From: Laspinema olomoucense D3b
Lineage (GTDB): Bacteria > Cyanobacteriota > Cyanobacteriia > Cyanobacteriales > Laspinemataceae
DNA: 64,000 nucleotides
Assembly: GCF_025370785.1 (NCBI RefSeq)
Contig: NZ_JAMXFA010000005.1
Coordinates: forward strand, 173,508 to 237,507
Reading direction: 5' to 3'
Positions 54,301 to 63,780 of this stretch are shown piece after piece. A program made the position numbers and the translations under genes. Within the stretch, counting starts at the first letter, position 1, and the number at the start of each line of letters is the position of its first letter. Under the pieces are notes generated by a model that saw only the letters and a list, made by a program, of their open reading frames with translations, had not been told where the DNA came from and searched no databases.

Positions 54301-54663
54301 ATGAAAATTACCCCTTATCTTCATACCGCCATCTTAGTCTCTGATCTAGGTCGGGCTGAACAATTTTATAGTTCCGTCCTGGGACTGGAAAAAGTCGATC
54401 GCCCCTTTAGCTATGCCGGAATCTGGTATCAAATTGGACCCGTTCAACTGCATTTAATTGTCGATGAAACCCTGAATCTTGTCCCAACTAATCCCAAAAA
54501 ACTCGGTCGCAATCCTCATTTTGCCTTGGGAGTCAGCAACTTAGAAGCCGCCAAAGCGCATTTACTCGCCCATAACTGTTCACTTCAAATCAGTGCCTCC
54601 GGACGGGCTGCATTATTTACCCAAGACCCCGATGGGAACGTGATTGAATTGACTCAGGTGTAA
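54301..54663 (+). CDS. VOC (glyoxalase-fold) family protein
   Basis: 120 residues with paired beta-alpha-beta-beta-beta modules: LHTAILVSDLGRAEQFYSSV (metal-ligand His first), VQLHLIVDE, PHFALGVSNLEAAKAHL and DPDGNVIELTQ (C-terminal Glu ligand). This gives a complete vicinal-oxygen-chelate site, but dioxygenase, lyase or resistance activity cannot be distinguished. The recombinase gene begins on the base after its stop codon. Confidence 0.85.
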   Translation: MKITPYLHTAILVSDLGRAEQFYSSVLGLEKVDRPFSYAGIWYQIGPVQLHLIVDETLNLVPTNPKKLGRNPHFALGVSNLEAAKAHLLAHNCSLQISASGRAALFTQDPDGNVIELTQV

Positions 54664-55959
54664 ATGAAAATTATTGCCTATTTATATAGTGATCCGCTGT
54701 TAGAATCGCCCAGTGATCCAGCGATTTGGGGGTGGGAAGTCGATCGCGTGTATCGAGATTTAGGCGATCGCACCCATCTGCAACAACTCCTGCAAGATTG
54801 CCAACAGGAAACCGCAGATTATTTATTAATTCGGCGTATCGAAGAATTGGGGGACTCCGTTCGAGAAGTCTGCGATCGCATGGCACAATTGGAAGAACGG
54901 CAAATCCAAATTGTCGCCACCGAAAATGCCACCGCAACCCTAGATACCCCCCTCACCCGCAGCGAACTATTGAAACTGCTTTCAGAAATTGAAAGCGTCC
55001 AACGTTCCCGCCAAATTCGCAAAGGACACGCTAAAAATCGCCTGCAATCCATTCCTCCACCGGGAAAAGCACCCTTTGGATATCGGCGAGGGAAGGACCG
55101 CTATGCCCTCGATCGCGCTGCTGCGGCTCTAGTGAAAGACTTTTTTGAACAATTTCTCCTCTACGGGTCTTTGCGCGGTGCCGTGCGCTATTTAGAGCGA
55201 AAACACAGCAAAAAAATTTCTGTGACAACCGGAAGGCGATGGTTAACGAATCCTACTTATCGGGGGGATTTAGCTTATAAAAATGGGTTAGTGCTGTCTA
55301 ATACTCATGTAGCAATTATCTCCCGAGAGGAAGCGGCACAAGTCGATCGCCTCCTGCGCCGGAATCGGAGAATGCCGCCTCGGACTGCCAGTGCATCCCG
55401 TTCTTTAGCCGGTTTAGTTGTCTGTGGGGAATGCCATTGTTCAATGGCTATTTCCCAAGCGAAGGCGCATCAGGGGAGGCGGGAGTATTTATATTTGCGT
55501 CCGACAAACTGTGTGCGACAGCCGAAATGTAAGGCGATTCCTTATGAAGCGATTTTACAGCAGGCGATCGCTCAAGTCTGTCAGGAGTTGCCGCGCGCCG
55601 TTGCCGGATTAGAAATGGGTCAAATTGGCGGAGTCAAACAGCAGATTCAAGAGGCGATCGGCACCAAGCAACAGATTCTCACCCAACTCCCACAACTGCG
55701 CCAAGACGGGATCTTAGATCCTGAGACTGCCGATTTGCGCCGTTACAAACTTAGTACAGAAATTTCCGAACTCCAAAGTCAACTCGCGCAACTCCCACCC
55801 GTCAACCTGCGCGAAACCGCCCAAGCTGTTTCTCTGCCTCAATTTTGGCTAGATTTATCCGAAACCGAACGGCGATTCTACTTTCGGGAATTCATTCGCC
55901 AAATCGAAATCTACCGCCAAGGTAAAGCATGGCAATTGAAAATTATCTTTATTTTCTAG
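54664..55959 (+). CDS. Large serine recombinase-like protein (XisF-type family)
   Basis: 431 residues. The N-terminal resolvase-like domain (MKIIAYLYSDPLLES...) is diverged; Ser at residue 9 may be the nucleophile. The recombinase domain (PPPGKAPFGYRRGKDRYALD), a zinc ribbon (LVVCGECHCSM; CVRQPKCKAI) and a coiled coil follow, as in large serine integrases. There are no attachment sites or prophage genes nearby, and it is translationally linked to a VOC gene. It is likely a resident chromosomal recombinase rather than a phage integrase. Confidence 0.8.
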   Translation: MKIIAYLYSDPLLESPSDPAIWGWEVDRVYRDLGDRTHLQQLLQDCQQETADYLLIRRIEELGDSVREVCDRMAQLEERQIQIVATENATATLDTPLTRSELLKLLSEIESVQRSRQIRKGHAKNRLQSIPPPGKAPFGYRRGKDRYALDRAAAALVKDFFEQFLLYGSLRGAVRYLERKHSKKISVTTGRRWLTNPTYRGDLAYKNGLVLSNTHVAIISREEAAQVDRLLRRNRRMPPRTASASRSLAGLVVCGECHCSMAISQAKAHQGRREYLYLRPTNCVRQPKCKAIPYEAILQQAIAQVCQELPRAVAGLEMGQIGGVKQQIQEAIGTKQQILTQLPQLRQDGILDPETADLRRYKLSTEISELQSQLAQLPPVNLRETAQAVSLPQFWLDLSETERRFYFREFIRQIEIYRQGKAWQLKIIFIF

Positions 55960-56054
55960 GGGTTTCGGGTTGGATGAAACGGCAGCAAAAACAGAGTTCA
56001 ATGAATTGATTTTTCCTAAAAAACCCGTCTTCTAACCGTTAGTCAACCAACAAA

Positions 56055-57065
56055 CTAAACCTGAACCGCTGGTTTCTCGGAGTCTGCCCCCTCTTCAGCT
56101 TCCTTGGGTTGAGACACCGGCAGTTCTATGCGGAAGGTACTGCCTTGGGTGGGTTGGGAAGTACAGACAATCTTCCCGTGATGGTTTTCTTCAATAATTT
56201 TCTTAGAAATCGATAAACCCAATCCCGTACCCACTCCCATTGCTTTCGTGGTAAAAAATGGCTCAAAAACACGATTTTCGACATCCGGCGACATTCCCGG
56301 ACCATTATCGGAAATGGTAATCGCCACTTGATTATTTTCTAAGGCTTCCGTGGTAATAATAATTTTTCGTTTTCCCGGTTGTCGTTCCAGCTTTTCTCCC
56401 CCAGCAGTGGCGGAATTATCGGGTTCTTCCAGGGCATCGATCGCATTATTAATCAAGTTCATGAAAACTTGGTTGAGCTGATTAATATAACATTCTATTT
56501 TGGGAAGTTTTCCAAATTCACAAACTACCTCAATGTTTTGTTTATAACGATTATTCAACAGGACTAAGGTACTTTCCAATCCTTCTTGGATATCCGCAAC
56601 TTTCATATCGGGTTCATCCAGACGGTAGAAATTACGCAGGGTCAGGACCAAATCCCGAATCCGTTCTGCACCCACTTTGAGAGAACCCATAATCCGAGGC
56701 AAATCTTCCAGAACATAATCGAGTTCTACTTCTTCTAAGATTTCTTCCACCGCTTCGGCATTGTCTGGGTATCCTTCTTGATACGCTTCCAAAACCTTAA
56801 ATAAATCTTCTACGTGTTCCTCCACGTAGGGTAAGTTGCCATAAATAAAGTTAATAGGATTATTAATTTCATGGGAAATTCCCGAGACCATTTGGCCCAG
56901 CATTGACATTTTTTCCATTTGCAGCAAATGTTGTTGCAGTCGATGGAGTTCTTGTAAACTATCTTGGAGCTGTTTATCTTGGTCCGTTAATTGTTGAGTC
57001 AGTTGAGCAACTTTTTGCTCTAATTCACGATTTCGGTCTTCCAGTTCTTGAATGCGATCGGTCAT
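56055..57065 (-). CDS. Soluble histidine kinase with coiled-coil N-terminus
   Basis: 336 residues. Residues 1-50 are a heptad-repeat coiled coil (IQELEDRNRELEQKVAQLTQ). The phospho-acceptor lies in MVSGISHEINNPINFIYGNL. The HATPase has NLINNAIDAL, ISDNGPGMSP, FEPFFTTKAMGVGTGLGLSI. There is no sensor domain or membrane span, so input must come through the coiled coil or a partner protein. It ends in an acidic tail. A gene for a receiver is not adjacent. Confidence 0.9.
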   Translation of the reverse strand: MTDRIQELEDRNRELEQKVAQLTQQLTDQDKQLQDSLQELHRLQQHLLQMEKMSMLGQMVSGISHEINNPINFIYGNLPYVEEHVEDLFKVLEAYQEGYPDNAEAVEEILEEVELDYVLEDLPRIMGSLKVGAERIRDLVLTLRNFYRLDEPDMKVADIQEGLESTLVLLNNRYKQNIEVVCEFGKLPKIECYINQLNQVFMNLINNAIDALEEPDNSATAGGEKLERQPGKRKIIITTEALENNQVAITISDNGPGMSPDVENRVFEPFFTTKAMGVGTGLGLSISKKIIEENHHGKIVCTSQPTQGSTFRIELPVSQPKEAEEGADSEKPAVQV

Positions 57066-57337
57066 TATGGACAGCCCCCTGTCACATCAACACTCCAAAT
57101 TATATCAATTTTTACCCTCCTATTTTGTTGGCAGGGGAGAGTGAAGGGGTCTGGAACAGGTTTCCCGTTGCCGAACCCTGTCCCCTCATGGGAATGCGGA
57201 TAGTCCTGATCCCCTCACCCCTTCTCCCAACAGGGGAAACAGGGGGAGTAATCACAGTCCCTCTCCTTTGATGGGAGAGAGACTGGGGGTGAGTTTTGCA
57301 GCGATGCACCCTTAGTTGAATTCACTCCGAGCAAAAA

Positions 57338-57370
57338 AAAAGAGCGGAGGTTCCACAACCTCCGCTCTTT
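57338..57370 (-). terminator. Intrinsic terminator of the 504-residue membrane protein gene
   Basis: AAGAGCGGAGGTT/AACCTCCGCTCTT with a CCAC loop; on the minus strand it is followed by nine T. It could also act in the other direction. Confidence 0.85.
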
Positions 57371-57383
57371 TGCACCGATGCCT

Positions 57384-58898
57384 TTACACCGATCGCGACG
57401 AGTGATCATCCCGGGAATCCGATCCTTTCCCCGCATTCCGAACATTCACAATCTTACCCATGAGATCAAACCAAAAACTTGACCCCATCGAAATCGCAAT
57501 CCCACTAATTAACCATCCCGCCAATTGCTTGACAAAGGGAATGGGCCACTGGCGATTTTGAATCCGTTGTTCTCTAACCGTAGCTTCACTCCACCCAATG
57601 GGTAAAGAGATATCCTGAAGGGATTCTCTGAGTTCTGCTTTGACCCCCTCTAATTCTCGGGGGTCTCGAATCGGTTGGGCATTGACAATACTCTGAGCAT
57701 TTTGAGTCACAGTTGCCCGTAAAACCGGGTCTTTTGATAAGCTACTCACAATATAGATAGTATCGGCATTGGCGATCGCCGCCACCAGACATCCGATAAT
57801 AATCGCAATCCCTCTGGCATTGCGTTTGTACACTCCCGAGGACCGTTCCATCGAGCGATCAAACCATGTTTCGATTTCTTGCTGAAACGTATTCAGCGTA
57901 TCTTGAACCCCTTCGTTCTTCTGTTGCGCTCGTTTCGCTAAGACTCGTAAACTTTCTTTGAGAGATTCGGGCAATAAATCGATGACTTTCTCTAACTCTT
58001 TGAAGGCAGATTCAATCCCTTGATAAGCTGGACTATTTTTATCTTCAAAGGTTTGCTGAATCTCCAGATAAATTTCTCGATACCGGGGCAGACTGGCCAT
58101 AATCTCTCTGGGTTCAGGCTTCAAGTTTTTTAACAAGACCTTCTTGCCCGCCTCTCCATAAATTCGCTTGGCGATCGCACTCATTCGCTCCACCAAAAAT
58201 TCCTGACTCTCCCCTTCCCCTTCGGCGGCCAAAGCCAGTCGGAAGTTGTCCACAAATAATCCAAACCGTTCTTCCATTAATTCAACGAACATGGCCAACG
58301 TAATTTCTTCTTGAGCATATTTCGTCACCAGTTCATCGAAATTCTGCCCGCACTCTCTTAGCTCTTTGTTGAAAATCCCCGTATTGACTTCACTTAGGCT
58401 GGCAGTTTGAGCTAAATTAAAAAGCTCTTTTAACTGCTCTTGTTTAAACTTTTCTACCCGGGCAATACTCAGAGCATGAGAAATTTTGTCAACCCCTAAA
58501 ATATCCATAAGAGTCACCGCGAAAAAGTCTGGGCGAATGTAAGAAGGTCCTCCTTCATTCTCTCCAAACACATTCTCGGTATGGGTCATTTTTTGATAAA
58601 TTTTCAACAATCCAGAACTGATTGTTCGGAATCCTTGGGCTAAAGCTCCTTTAGCCTCTTGATTGAGGTCTTTGATTAAGGGGTGAGCATACAGCGCATT
58701 AGCAAGAAGTCGAGCTTTTCGGCTTTCTTCACTTTCTTTAGTGCCTCCCACCATCACTTCAATCGATTTTTTTAAATGGTCGGCTCTCCACTGAAGCAAT
58801 GTAGTGATCAACTCTTGAATTTCTGAGGCTAGTAGACTCAGAATCAAATACACAAAAATTAGCCCGATGGCAAGGTCTAAAATAAAAGGAATGTTCAT
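57384..58898 (-). CDS. Conserved membrane protein, unknown function
   Basis: 504 residues. An N-terminal span (FILDLAIGLIFVYLILSLLA) is followed by SEIQELITTLLQWRADHLKKS, a long helical soluble region, two or three C-terminal spans (GIAIIIGCLVAAIANADTIY; QLAGWLISGIAISMGSSFWF) and a polar tail. The SEIQELI...RA.HLKKSIE segment recurs in uncharacterised bacterial membrane proteins. No catalytic motif is visible. Confidence 0.7.
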   Translation of the reverse strand: MNIPFILDLAIGLIFVYLILSLLASEIQELITTLLQWRADHLKKSIEVMVGGTKESEESRKARLLANALYAHPLIKDLNQEAKGALAQGFRTISSGLLKIYQKMTHTENVFGENEGGPSYIRPDFFAVTLMDILGVDKISHALSIARVEKFKQEQLKELFNLAQTASLSEVNTGIFNKELRECGQNFDELVTKYAQEEITLAMFVELMEERFGLFVDNFRLALAAEGEGESQEFLVERMSAIAKRIYGEAGKKVLLKNLKPEPREIMASLPRYREIYLEIQQTFEDKNSPAYQGIESAFKELEKVIDLLPESLKESLRVLAKRAQQKNEGVQDTLNTFQQEIETWFDRSMERSSGVYKRNARGIAIIIGCLVAAIANADTIYIVSSLSKDPVLRATVTQNAQSIVNAQPIRDPRELEGVKAELRESLQDISLPIGWSEATVREQRIQNRQWPIPFVKQLAGWLISGIAISMGSSFWFDLMGKIVNVRNAGKGSDSRDDHSSRSV

Positions 58899-59623
58899 GA
58901 TGAATTATCATCCAGGTAAATGCAGGACTGACTCAACTTCTTTAAAGTTTGTCATCGATTACTATACGGACTGACTCTTAAAAAATCGGGCAAATAACAA
59001 AAATATCAAGACCTTTGATGGGGAGGATGGGGAGGATGGGGAGGATGGGGAGGATGGGGAGGATGGGGAGGATGGGGAGGATGGGGAGGATGGGGGAGAT
59101 GGGGAGGAGGGGGTGGATGGGGAATTTTGTAGTAACGACTTCAGTCCTTCCTCCTGACTCGCTTAAGCCAAGTCACAAAGATCCATCTCCCCCATCTCCC
59201 CTATCTCCCCTATCTCCCCCATCTCCCCCATCTCCCCTATCTCCCCTATCTCCCCCATCTCCCCTATCTCCCCCATCTCCCCCATCTCCCCCATCTCCCC
59301 CATCCTCCCCATCTCCCCCATCTCCCCCATCTTCCCCATCCTCCCCATCTCCCCCACCCTCCCCATCTCCCCCTCGCGACTCTTGACAATTTTAAAAAAT
59401 CCAGTTCGGGATGTTAGATTTGCGAGTAGGGATGGGGAACTCTGAAACCAGTTGACCCGAACCTTGGGGGCCAAACCAAAATTCGTTAAAATTCTCTAAA
59501 GCTTGCACGGTTTGGAGAGGGTCCGCTTCTGAAGGGTTAGAACAGCTCAACGGGATTGCTCCCGGTTGCTACTACCCCCAACTACCGAAACGCCGTATTT
59601 GCTCTGGTTGCTCTTAAAACACC
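58899..59623. other. Intergenic region dominated by a 9-bp minisatellite
   Basis: About 720 bp between divergent genes. The centre (59017-59372) is the minisatellite described separately; frames translated through it (Met-Gly-Arg and Ser-Pro-Pro repeats) are artefacts of the repeat. Confidence 0.7.
59017..59372. repeat. Inverted 9-bp minisatellite (GATGGGGAG)n / (CTCCCCATC)n
   Basis: From 59017 to about 59125 the unit GATGGGGAG repeats about ten times. From about 59183 to 59372 its near-complement (CTCCCCCAT/CTCCCCTAT) repeats about 20 times. The two arms are inverted around a 60-bp unique spacer and could form a large hairpin; the G-rich strand has four-G runs. Confidence 0.9.
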
Positions 59624-61252
59624 ATGTACCAGGAAATTTTCACCCTGAACGAGTCAAATGAGAAAACAATTAGAACCCGACATTGGGGCGAACAGCTCTG
59701 GGTCCTCCTGCTCCTGATCGCTGCGATTCTCCTCTATCAGATGGATCTAGGCATTCTGCCGTTACGAGACTGGGATGAAGGGATTGTTGCCGGGGTTGCT
59801 CGGGATATTTACCAAGGGTCGTTAGATTGGCTCTATCCGACAAGTGCGGGAGAACCCTATTTTAATAAACCGCCTCTGATGCATTTGCTAATTGCATGGG
59901 CTTATTTTTTCGGGGGGGTGAATGAATGGACGACGCGGTTGCCAGGGGCGATGCTGTCGGCGTTATCGGTGCCGCTGTTGTATGGAATTGCGCGGGAAGT
60001 GTTTCGTCTGCGATCGCCTGCTATTTTCTCGGCTTTAGTTTATCTGACCCTCTTGCCGGTGCTCCGCCACGGACGTCTCGCCATGCTGGATGGGGGGGTG
60101 CAATGCTTTTTCTTATTAATGCTCTGGTGTCTGCTGCGATCGCGCAGGAATTTACGTTGGGGTCTGGGAGTCGGCATCGGGTTGGGTCTGATTTGCATGA
60201 CTAAAGGCATGATGGGGGTCTTACTCGGAACGATCGCCTTTGCCTTTACCCTCTGGGATACCCCTCGCCTCCTCCGTTCTTGGTACCTGTGGATTGGCAT
60301 CGCCCTGGGAATGACCCCCGTCACCCTCTGGTATCTGGCGCAATGGCAGCATTATGGGGATGCCTTTCTCTCCGCCCATTTTGGCATCCAGTCTTTACAA
60401 CGAGTTTGGCAACCCGTGGAGAGCAATGCGGGGCCGCCCTGGTACTATCTCTTAGAATTGCTGAAATATTCCTGGCCCTGGTTGTTGTTTCTACCCCAAG
60501 GGTTACAGTTAGCGTGGGAAAATCGCACCCTGAGTTGGGCTAAATTAGTCGCAGTTTGGACCAGTATCTATTTTGTGGCAATCACGGTGATGGGGACTAA
60601 ATTGCCTTGGTATGTGTTACCCCTTTATCCCGCAATTGCCCTCGCCTGTGGTGCCAAACTGGCTCAAGTCTGGGCCGATCGCAAAACTACGGAACCGTTC
60701 ACCCGTGACCCCCTGTATCCGGTGGCTTGGATTGGAATTCTCGGCACGATCGCCGTGGTGTTGTGGGGAGGGAGCTTTTATTTCGGCGTCATGGAACCCA
60801 GCTATGGGACTTATTTGCCGGTCCTATTAATTGCTGTGGCGTTAACCCTGAGTCTCGCGGCGTTACTGATTTATCACCAGGACCGACAATTTGTGCTGAT
60901 TTTGTTCTGGGGGATGTTTGTTTCGCTCTGTTTATTCGTGACTTCTCCCCATTGGATTTGGGAACTGAATGAAGCTTATCCGGTGAAACCTGTGGCGGAG
61001 GCGATCGCCAAACAGACTCCCCCCGGTCAAAAAATTTACACCTCGTTCGCCTATAATCGGCCTTCGTTAAATTTTTATAGCGATCGCCAAGTTATTCCCG
61101 CTACCCCAGAGCAACTCCAACAGTATTGGCGGGAACAGGCGCAGCCCTATTTCCTGGTGGATCGCCTGACCCTAGAGGCGCTCGACCTCGGTCCGAGTCA
61201 CATACAGAATGCCAATGAAGGTTGGCTGTTGGTCACCCGCGAGTCACCCTAA
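59624..61252 (+). CDS. GT39-type (ArnT/PMT-like) membrane glycosyltransferase
   Basis: 542 residues with about 11 membrane spans. The first extracytoplasmic loop contains LRDWDEGIVAGVARDI, where the acidic DWDE motif is typical of GT-C enzymes using lipid-linked sugars, then YFNKPPLMHLLIAW. The C-terminal soluble segment (GQKIYTSFAYNRPSLNFYSD) also fits. Such enzymes transfer a sugar from a polyprenyl phosphate to lipid, protein or glycan outside the membrane. Donor and acceptor are unknown; no glycan operon is nearby. Confidence 0.85.
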   Translation: MYQEIFTLNESNEKTIRTRHWGEQLWVLLLLIAAILLYQMDLGILPLRDWDEGIVAGVARDIYQGSLDWLYPTSAGEPYFNKPPLMHLLIAWAYFFGGVNEWTTRLPGAMLSALSVPLLYGIAREVFRLRSPAIFSALVYLTLLPVLRHGRLAMLDGGVQCFFLLMLWCLLRSRRNLRWGLGVGIGLGLICMTKGMMGVLLGTIAFAFTLWDTPRLLRSWYLWIGIALGMTPVTLWYLAQWQHYGDAFLSAHFGIQSLQRVWQPVESNAGPPWYYLLELLKYSWPWLLFLPQGLQLAWENRTLSWAKLVAVWTSIYFVAITVMGTKLPWYVLPLYPAIALACGAKLAQVWADRKTTEPFTRDPLYPVAWIGILGTIAVVLWGGSFYFGVMEPSYGTYLPVLLIAVALTLSLAALLIYHQDRQFVLILFWGMFVSLCLFVTSPHWIWELNEAYPVKPVAEAIAKQTPPGQKIYTSFAYNRPSLNFYSDRQVIPATPEQLQQYWREQAQPYFLVDRLTLEALDLGPSHIQNANEGWLLVTRESP

Positions 61253-61353
61253 GCAAATCATGACAAAAGAGTCGCCCCAAACGTTGAATCTTGGGGCGAT
61301 CGCTGTGGTGGTGAAGCCGGGGAGTTGTTCTGGACCCATCCCCAAAACCGGAC

Positions 61354-61755
61354 TCATTCTCCAGACTCGGGCAATGAGTCCCTGACCTCCCCACTTTCTT
61401 CCATAAACTGCCCGAAGGGAGGGCGATCGCCGCTCCAATTTTCTAAACTGGCAAAGGTTACACTCGCCACCACTAGGCCCGCCAACACCGCCCAAATCGA
61501 AGGGCGTTTTTTAATTCCCACATCCCTGAGAATACGAGCCACTGGGCTGCTCTGACGTCGCAACAGCCGCGATACGGACAATTGTTTAAAGGTGAAGGGG
61601 TCTCTAACGTAATGACCGCTCCAACTAATCACTAATCGAGCTTGACAATGCGGGCAGGTATAGAGTCCGCCTAAAATCTCGCCTGGATTTCTGTGTCCAG
61701 AGCGATTGCATACGGGGCACAAGACAGAGTGACTCTCGAAGATATGCGCGTTCAT
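61354..61755 (-). CDS. Zinc-ribbon plus single-span membrane protein
   Basis: 133 residues from the ATG at 61755. A CPVCNRSG...CPHCQARLVI double CxxC zinc ribbon lies at the N-terminus, then a basic region (KQLSVSRLLRRQ), a membrane span (SIWAVLAGLVVASVTFASLE) and a short acidic tail. The pattern is of a small conserved regulatory or scaffold protein; function unknown. Confidence 0.62.
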   Translation of the reverse strand: MNAHIFESHSVLCPVCNRSGHRNPGEILGGLYTCPHCQARLVISWSGHYVRDPFTFKQLSVSRLLRRQSSPVARILRDVGIKKRPSIWAVLAGLVVASVTFASLENWSGDRPPFGQFMEESGEVRDSLPESGE

Positions 61756-62413
61756 TCGACTTTCCCGTTTTCCCAAAACCGTAATGGATCAATTGTGGTC
61801 AACACAACACCAGTGGCGTCGCTTTGGTTGTCAAGGCAAGCTCAAAGCTTACCTGCGTTATCCCGCTCTTTTGCTGCTCCCTTCACCGCTGTTGTCTCCG
61901 CTGCGTTCAATTCGTTGATGCACTCTGGAGAGTTCCCTTGCCGCTTCTAATTCCCCGTTGAGGTTAGGGTTGACATCCCAATAAAGGTTTGACCTCGGAT
62001 AGCTGTACTACCGATCGCCTCGCCTCTCCCCCTGGGGAGAATCCCAATTCCCTTAAACAACTGGATCGATTGAAGCCCTGGGCTAGAAGAGGAATGGAGT
62101 GGGATAGCTTTTGTTCTTTAATTCTTAGTCTACTGTGCTTTTCTTTATCGCGTAAATCTGCTGTCATATATCTCAATACATCAGCACGCGATCGCGGCCC
62201 TATGTTCAAAGAAATTTAGCGTTAACCATCAGGGATCAACCCGATATCCGTCCAGTGATTACAAAACTTTACAATCAATCCGGTTTTACCTAACTTCATA
62301 AAGTTGACCCAGCCTCCATAGGGATAGCGATCGCCTCTCTAACAGCATTCCCTTATTCGATAACCGCCTATCACGTCCGGCATTCACCTCCCCCAACTCC
62401 CAACTCACCCCGG
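61756..62413. other. Intergenic region, nothing assigned
   Basis: About 650 bp upstream of the zinc-ribbon gene and downstream of surE. Short frames on both strands lack coding features. No RNA gene is recognised. Confidence 0.5.
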
Positions 62414-63211
62414 CTATTTCAACGGAAATTCCCATCCCTGCAACAAATCCACCCCCACCGGAGAGGTCAAATTGTAATGGAGGGGGGTCAGGGTAATGTA
62501 ATTTTTGCGAATTGCATCTACATCCGTGGGTAAAGTCACCCCCAATTTCGGATCCAGAGCCTGTTCCACCTCTTCTAACACTTCCCCGGCTAACCAATAA
62601 TAAGTTTTTCCCCGAGGGTCAATCCGCTTTTCAAAAATATCCACATAGCGGCGAATCCCTTGGCGAGTCAGGGCCACCCCGGCAAATTCCTCGGCAGGGA
62701 CTGCCGGAATATTCACATTCAGCAACATCGACGCCGGTAACGGGTTTTTTTCCAAAAATTTCAGGAGAGAAACGGCAAATTCTGCCCCGGGTTGGAAATC
62801 TTGGTTTACATAACTCGCCAGACTAAAGGCAATACTAGGAATTCCTTCGATGGTTCCTTCCATTGCCGCAGAGACAGTCCCCGAGTAGAGGATATCGGTC
62901 CCCAAATTTTGCCCTCGGTTAATTCCAGAGAGGACAAAATCCGGGGGACTGTCTAATAAAGCCCACAGGGCCAATTTGACACAATCTGCCGGGGTCCCTG
63001 AACAAGCCCAAGCTTTGATCCGGGGGTCAAACAGCGATTCCACCACTTCAGCGCGGATGGGATGGTGCATGGTTAATCCATGTCCCGTGGCAGAACGTTC
63101 GCGATCGGGACAAACTACCGTCACCTCATGGTTCGCACCCTGAAGGGCTTGGGCTAAAGCATAAACCCCAGGGGCGTAGATGCCATCATCATTACTAATT
63201 AAAAGTTTCAT
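62414..63211 (-). CDS. surE: 5'/3'-nucleotidase SurE
   Basis: 265 residues opening [20 protein letters not shown]; the two Asp of NDDG and later Ser/Asn ([13 protein letters not shown]) are the metal-site residues of Sur[19 protein letters not shown] is also conserved. SurE removes phosphate from nucleoside 5'/3'-monophosphates and short polyphosphates. The length is typical. It is transcribed alone. Confidence 0.95.
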   Translation of the reverse strand: MKLLISNDDGIYAPGVYALAQALQGANHEVTVVCPDRERSATGHGLTMHHPIRAEVVESLFDPRIKAWACSGTPADCVKLALWALLDSPPDFVLSGINRGQNLGTDILYSGTVSAAMEGTIEGIPSIAFSLASYVNQDFQPGAEFAVSLLKFLEKNPLPASMLLNVNIPAVPAEEFAGVALTRQGIRRYVDIFEKRIDPRGKTYYWLAGEVLEEVEQALDPKLGVTLPTDVDAIRKNYITLTPLHYNLTSPVGVDLLQGWEFPLK

Positions 63212-63393
63212 TCAGGAAAAGAAAACCAACAACAACCTATCTGTATCATCTTGACTTAATTTCAAGAGCAATGGGTAAAAGGGGAAGTCTCGGGGTGAAT
63301 TCTGCCAGTCGCAGAATCAGCTTTTAACAATCCAATCTTCTAAAAAAGCGACTGCATTCTGATAAAATCTCCCCCAAGAAAGCTCCTATTTTT

Positions 63394-63780
63394 CTACTCC
63401 GATGAGAGTTTATAATTTAGGGGTTCACAAAAAGTTTCTACCCCCGTTTGCAGCACAAAAATAATTACAGGGGTTGCCAAAATTGGCGGACATAGACGAG
63501 ATTTGGTCAGGGATTCCATGATTTGATTGAGGTTACCCGCCTCTAACGCTGCGCGGTTCTCAGGTTCGCACAGAAAAGCGCGGCATCGTTTGGCAACCCC
63601 CTCTAACCACCGTTCTGAGGTATCCGGTTCTTGTCCGGCCTGAATTGCCAGCCCGATCGCCGCATCCTCTATATCTCCCTCACAATCCTCGATCGCATCT
63701 AAGGCAACGAGTGCATCAGGATAATTAGCTAATTCAGACCGATACCGGGCAATGTCTGCAAAGGATAGGACGATGGTCAT
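63394..63780 (-). CDS. Conserved hypothetical protein
   Basis: 128 residues from the ATG at 63780; a frame extending to 63837 adds 19 unlikely residues. Mostly helical and acidic (YPDALVALDAIEDCEGDIEDAA, SERWLEGVAKRCRAFLCEP), with a hydrophobic C-terminal stretch (PILATPVIIFVLQTG). It resembles small cyanobacterial proteins of unknown role. No partner gene is visible. Confidence 0.55.
   Translation of the reverse strand: MTIVLSFADIARYRSELANYPDALVALDAIEDCEGDIEDAAIGLAIQAGQEPDTSERWLEGVAKRCRAFLCEPENRAALEAGNLNQIMESLTKSRLCPPILATPVIIFVLQTGVETFCEPLNYKLSSE

Noticed and set aside
54664..55959. Prophage or integrative element marked by the serine recombinase
   Set aside because: No phage, conjugation or attachment-site features nearby; the gene is coupled to a metabolic VOC gene.
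59015..59386. A 123-residue Met-Gly-Arg / Ser-Pro repeat protein (and its antisense frame)
   Set aside because: Both frames are generated by the 9-bp minisatellite; no family features or convincing ribosome binding site.
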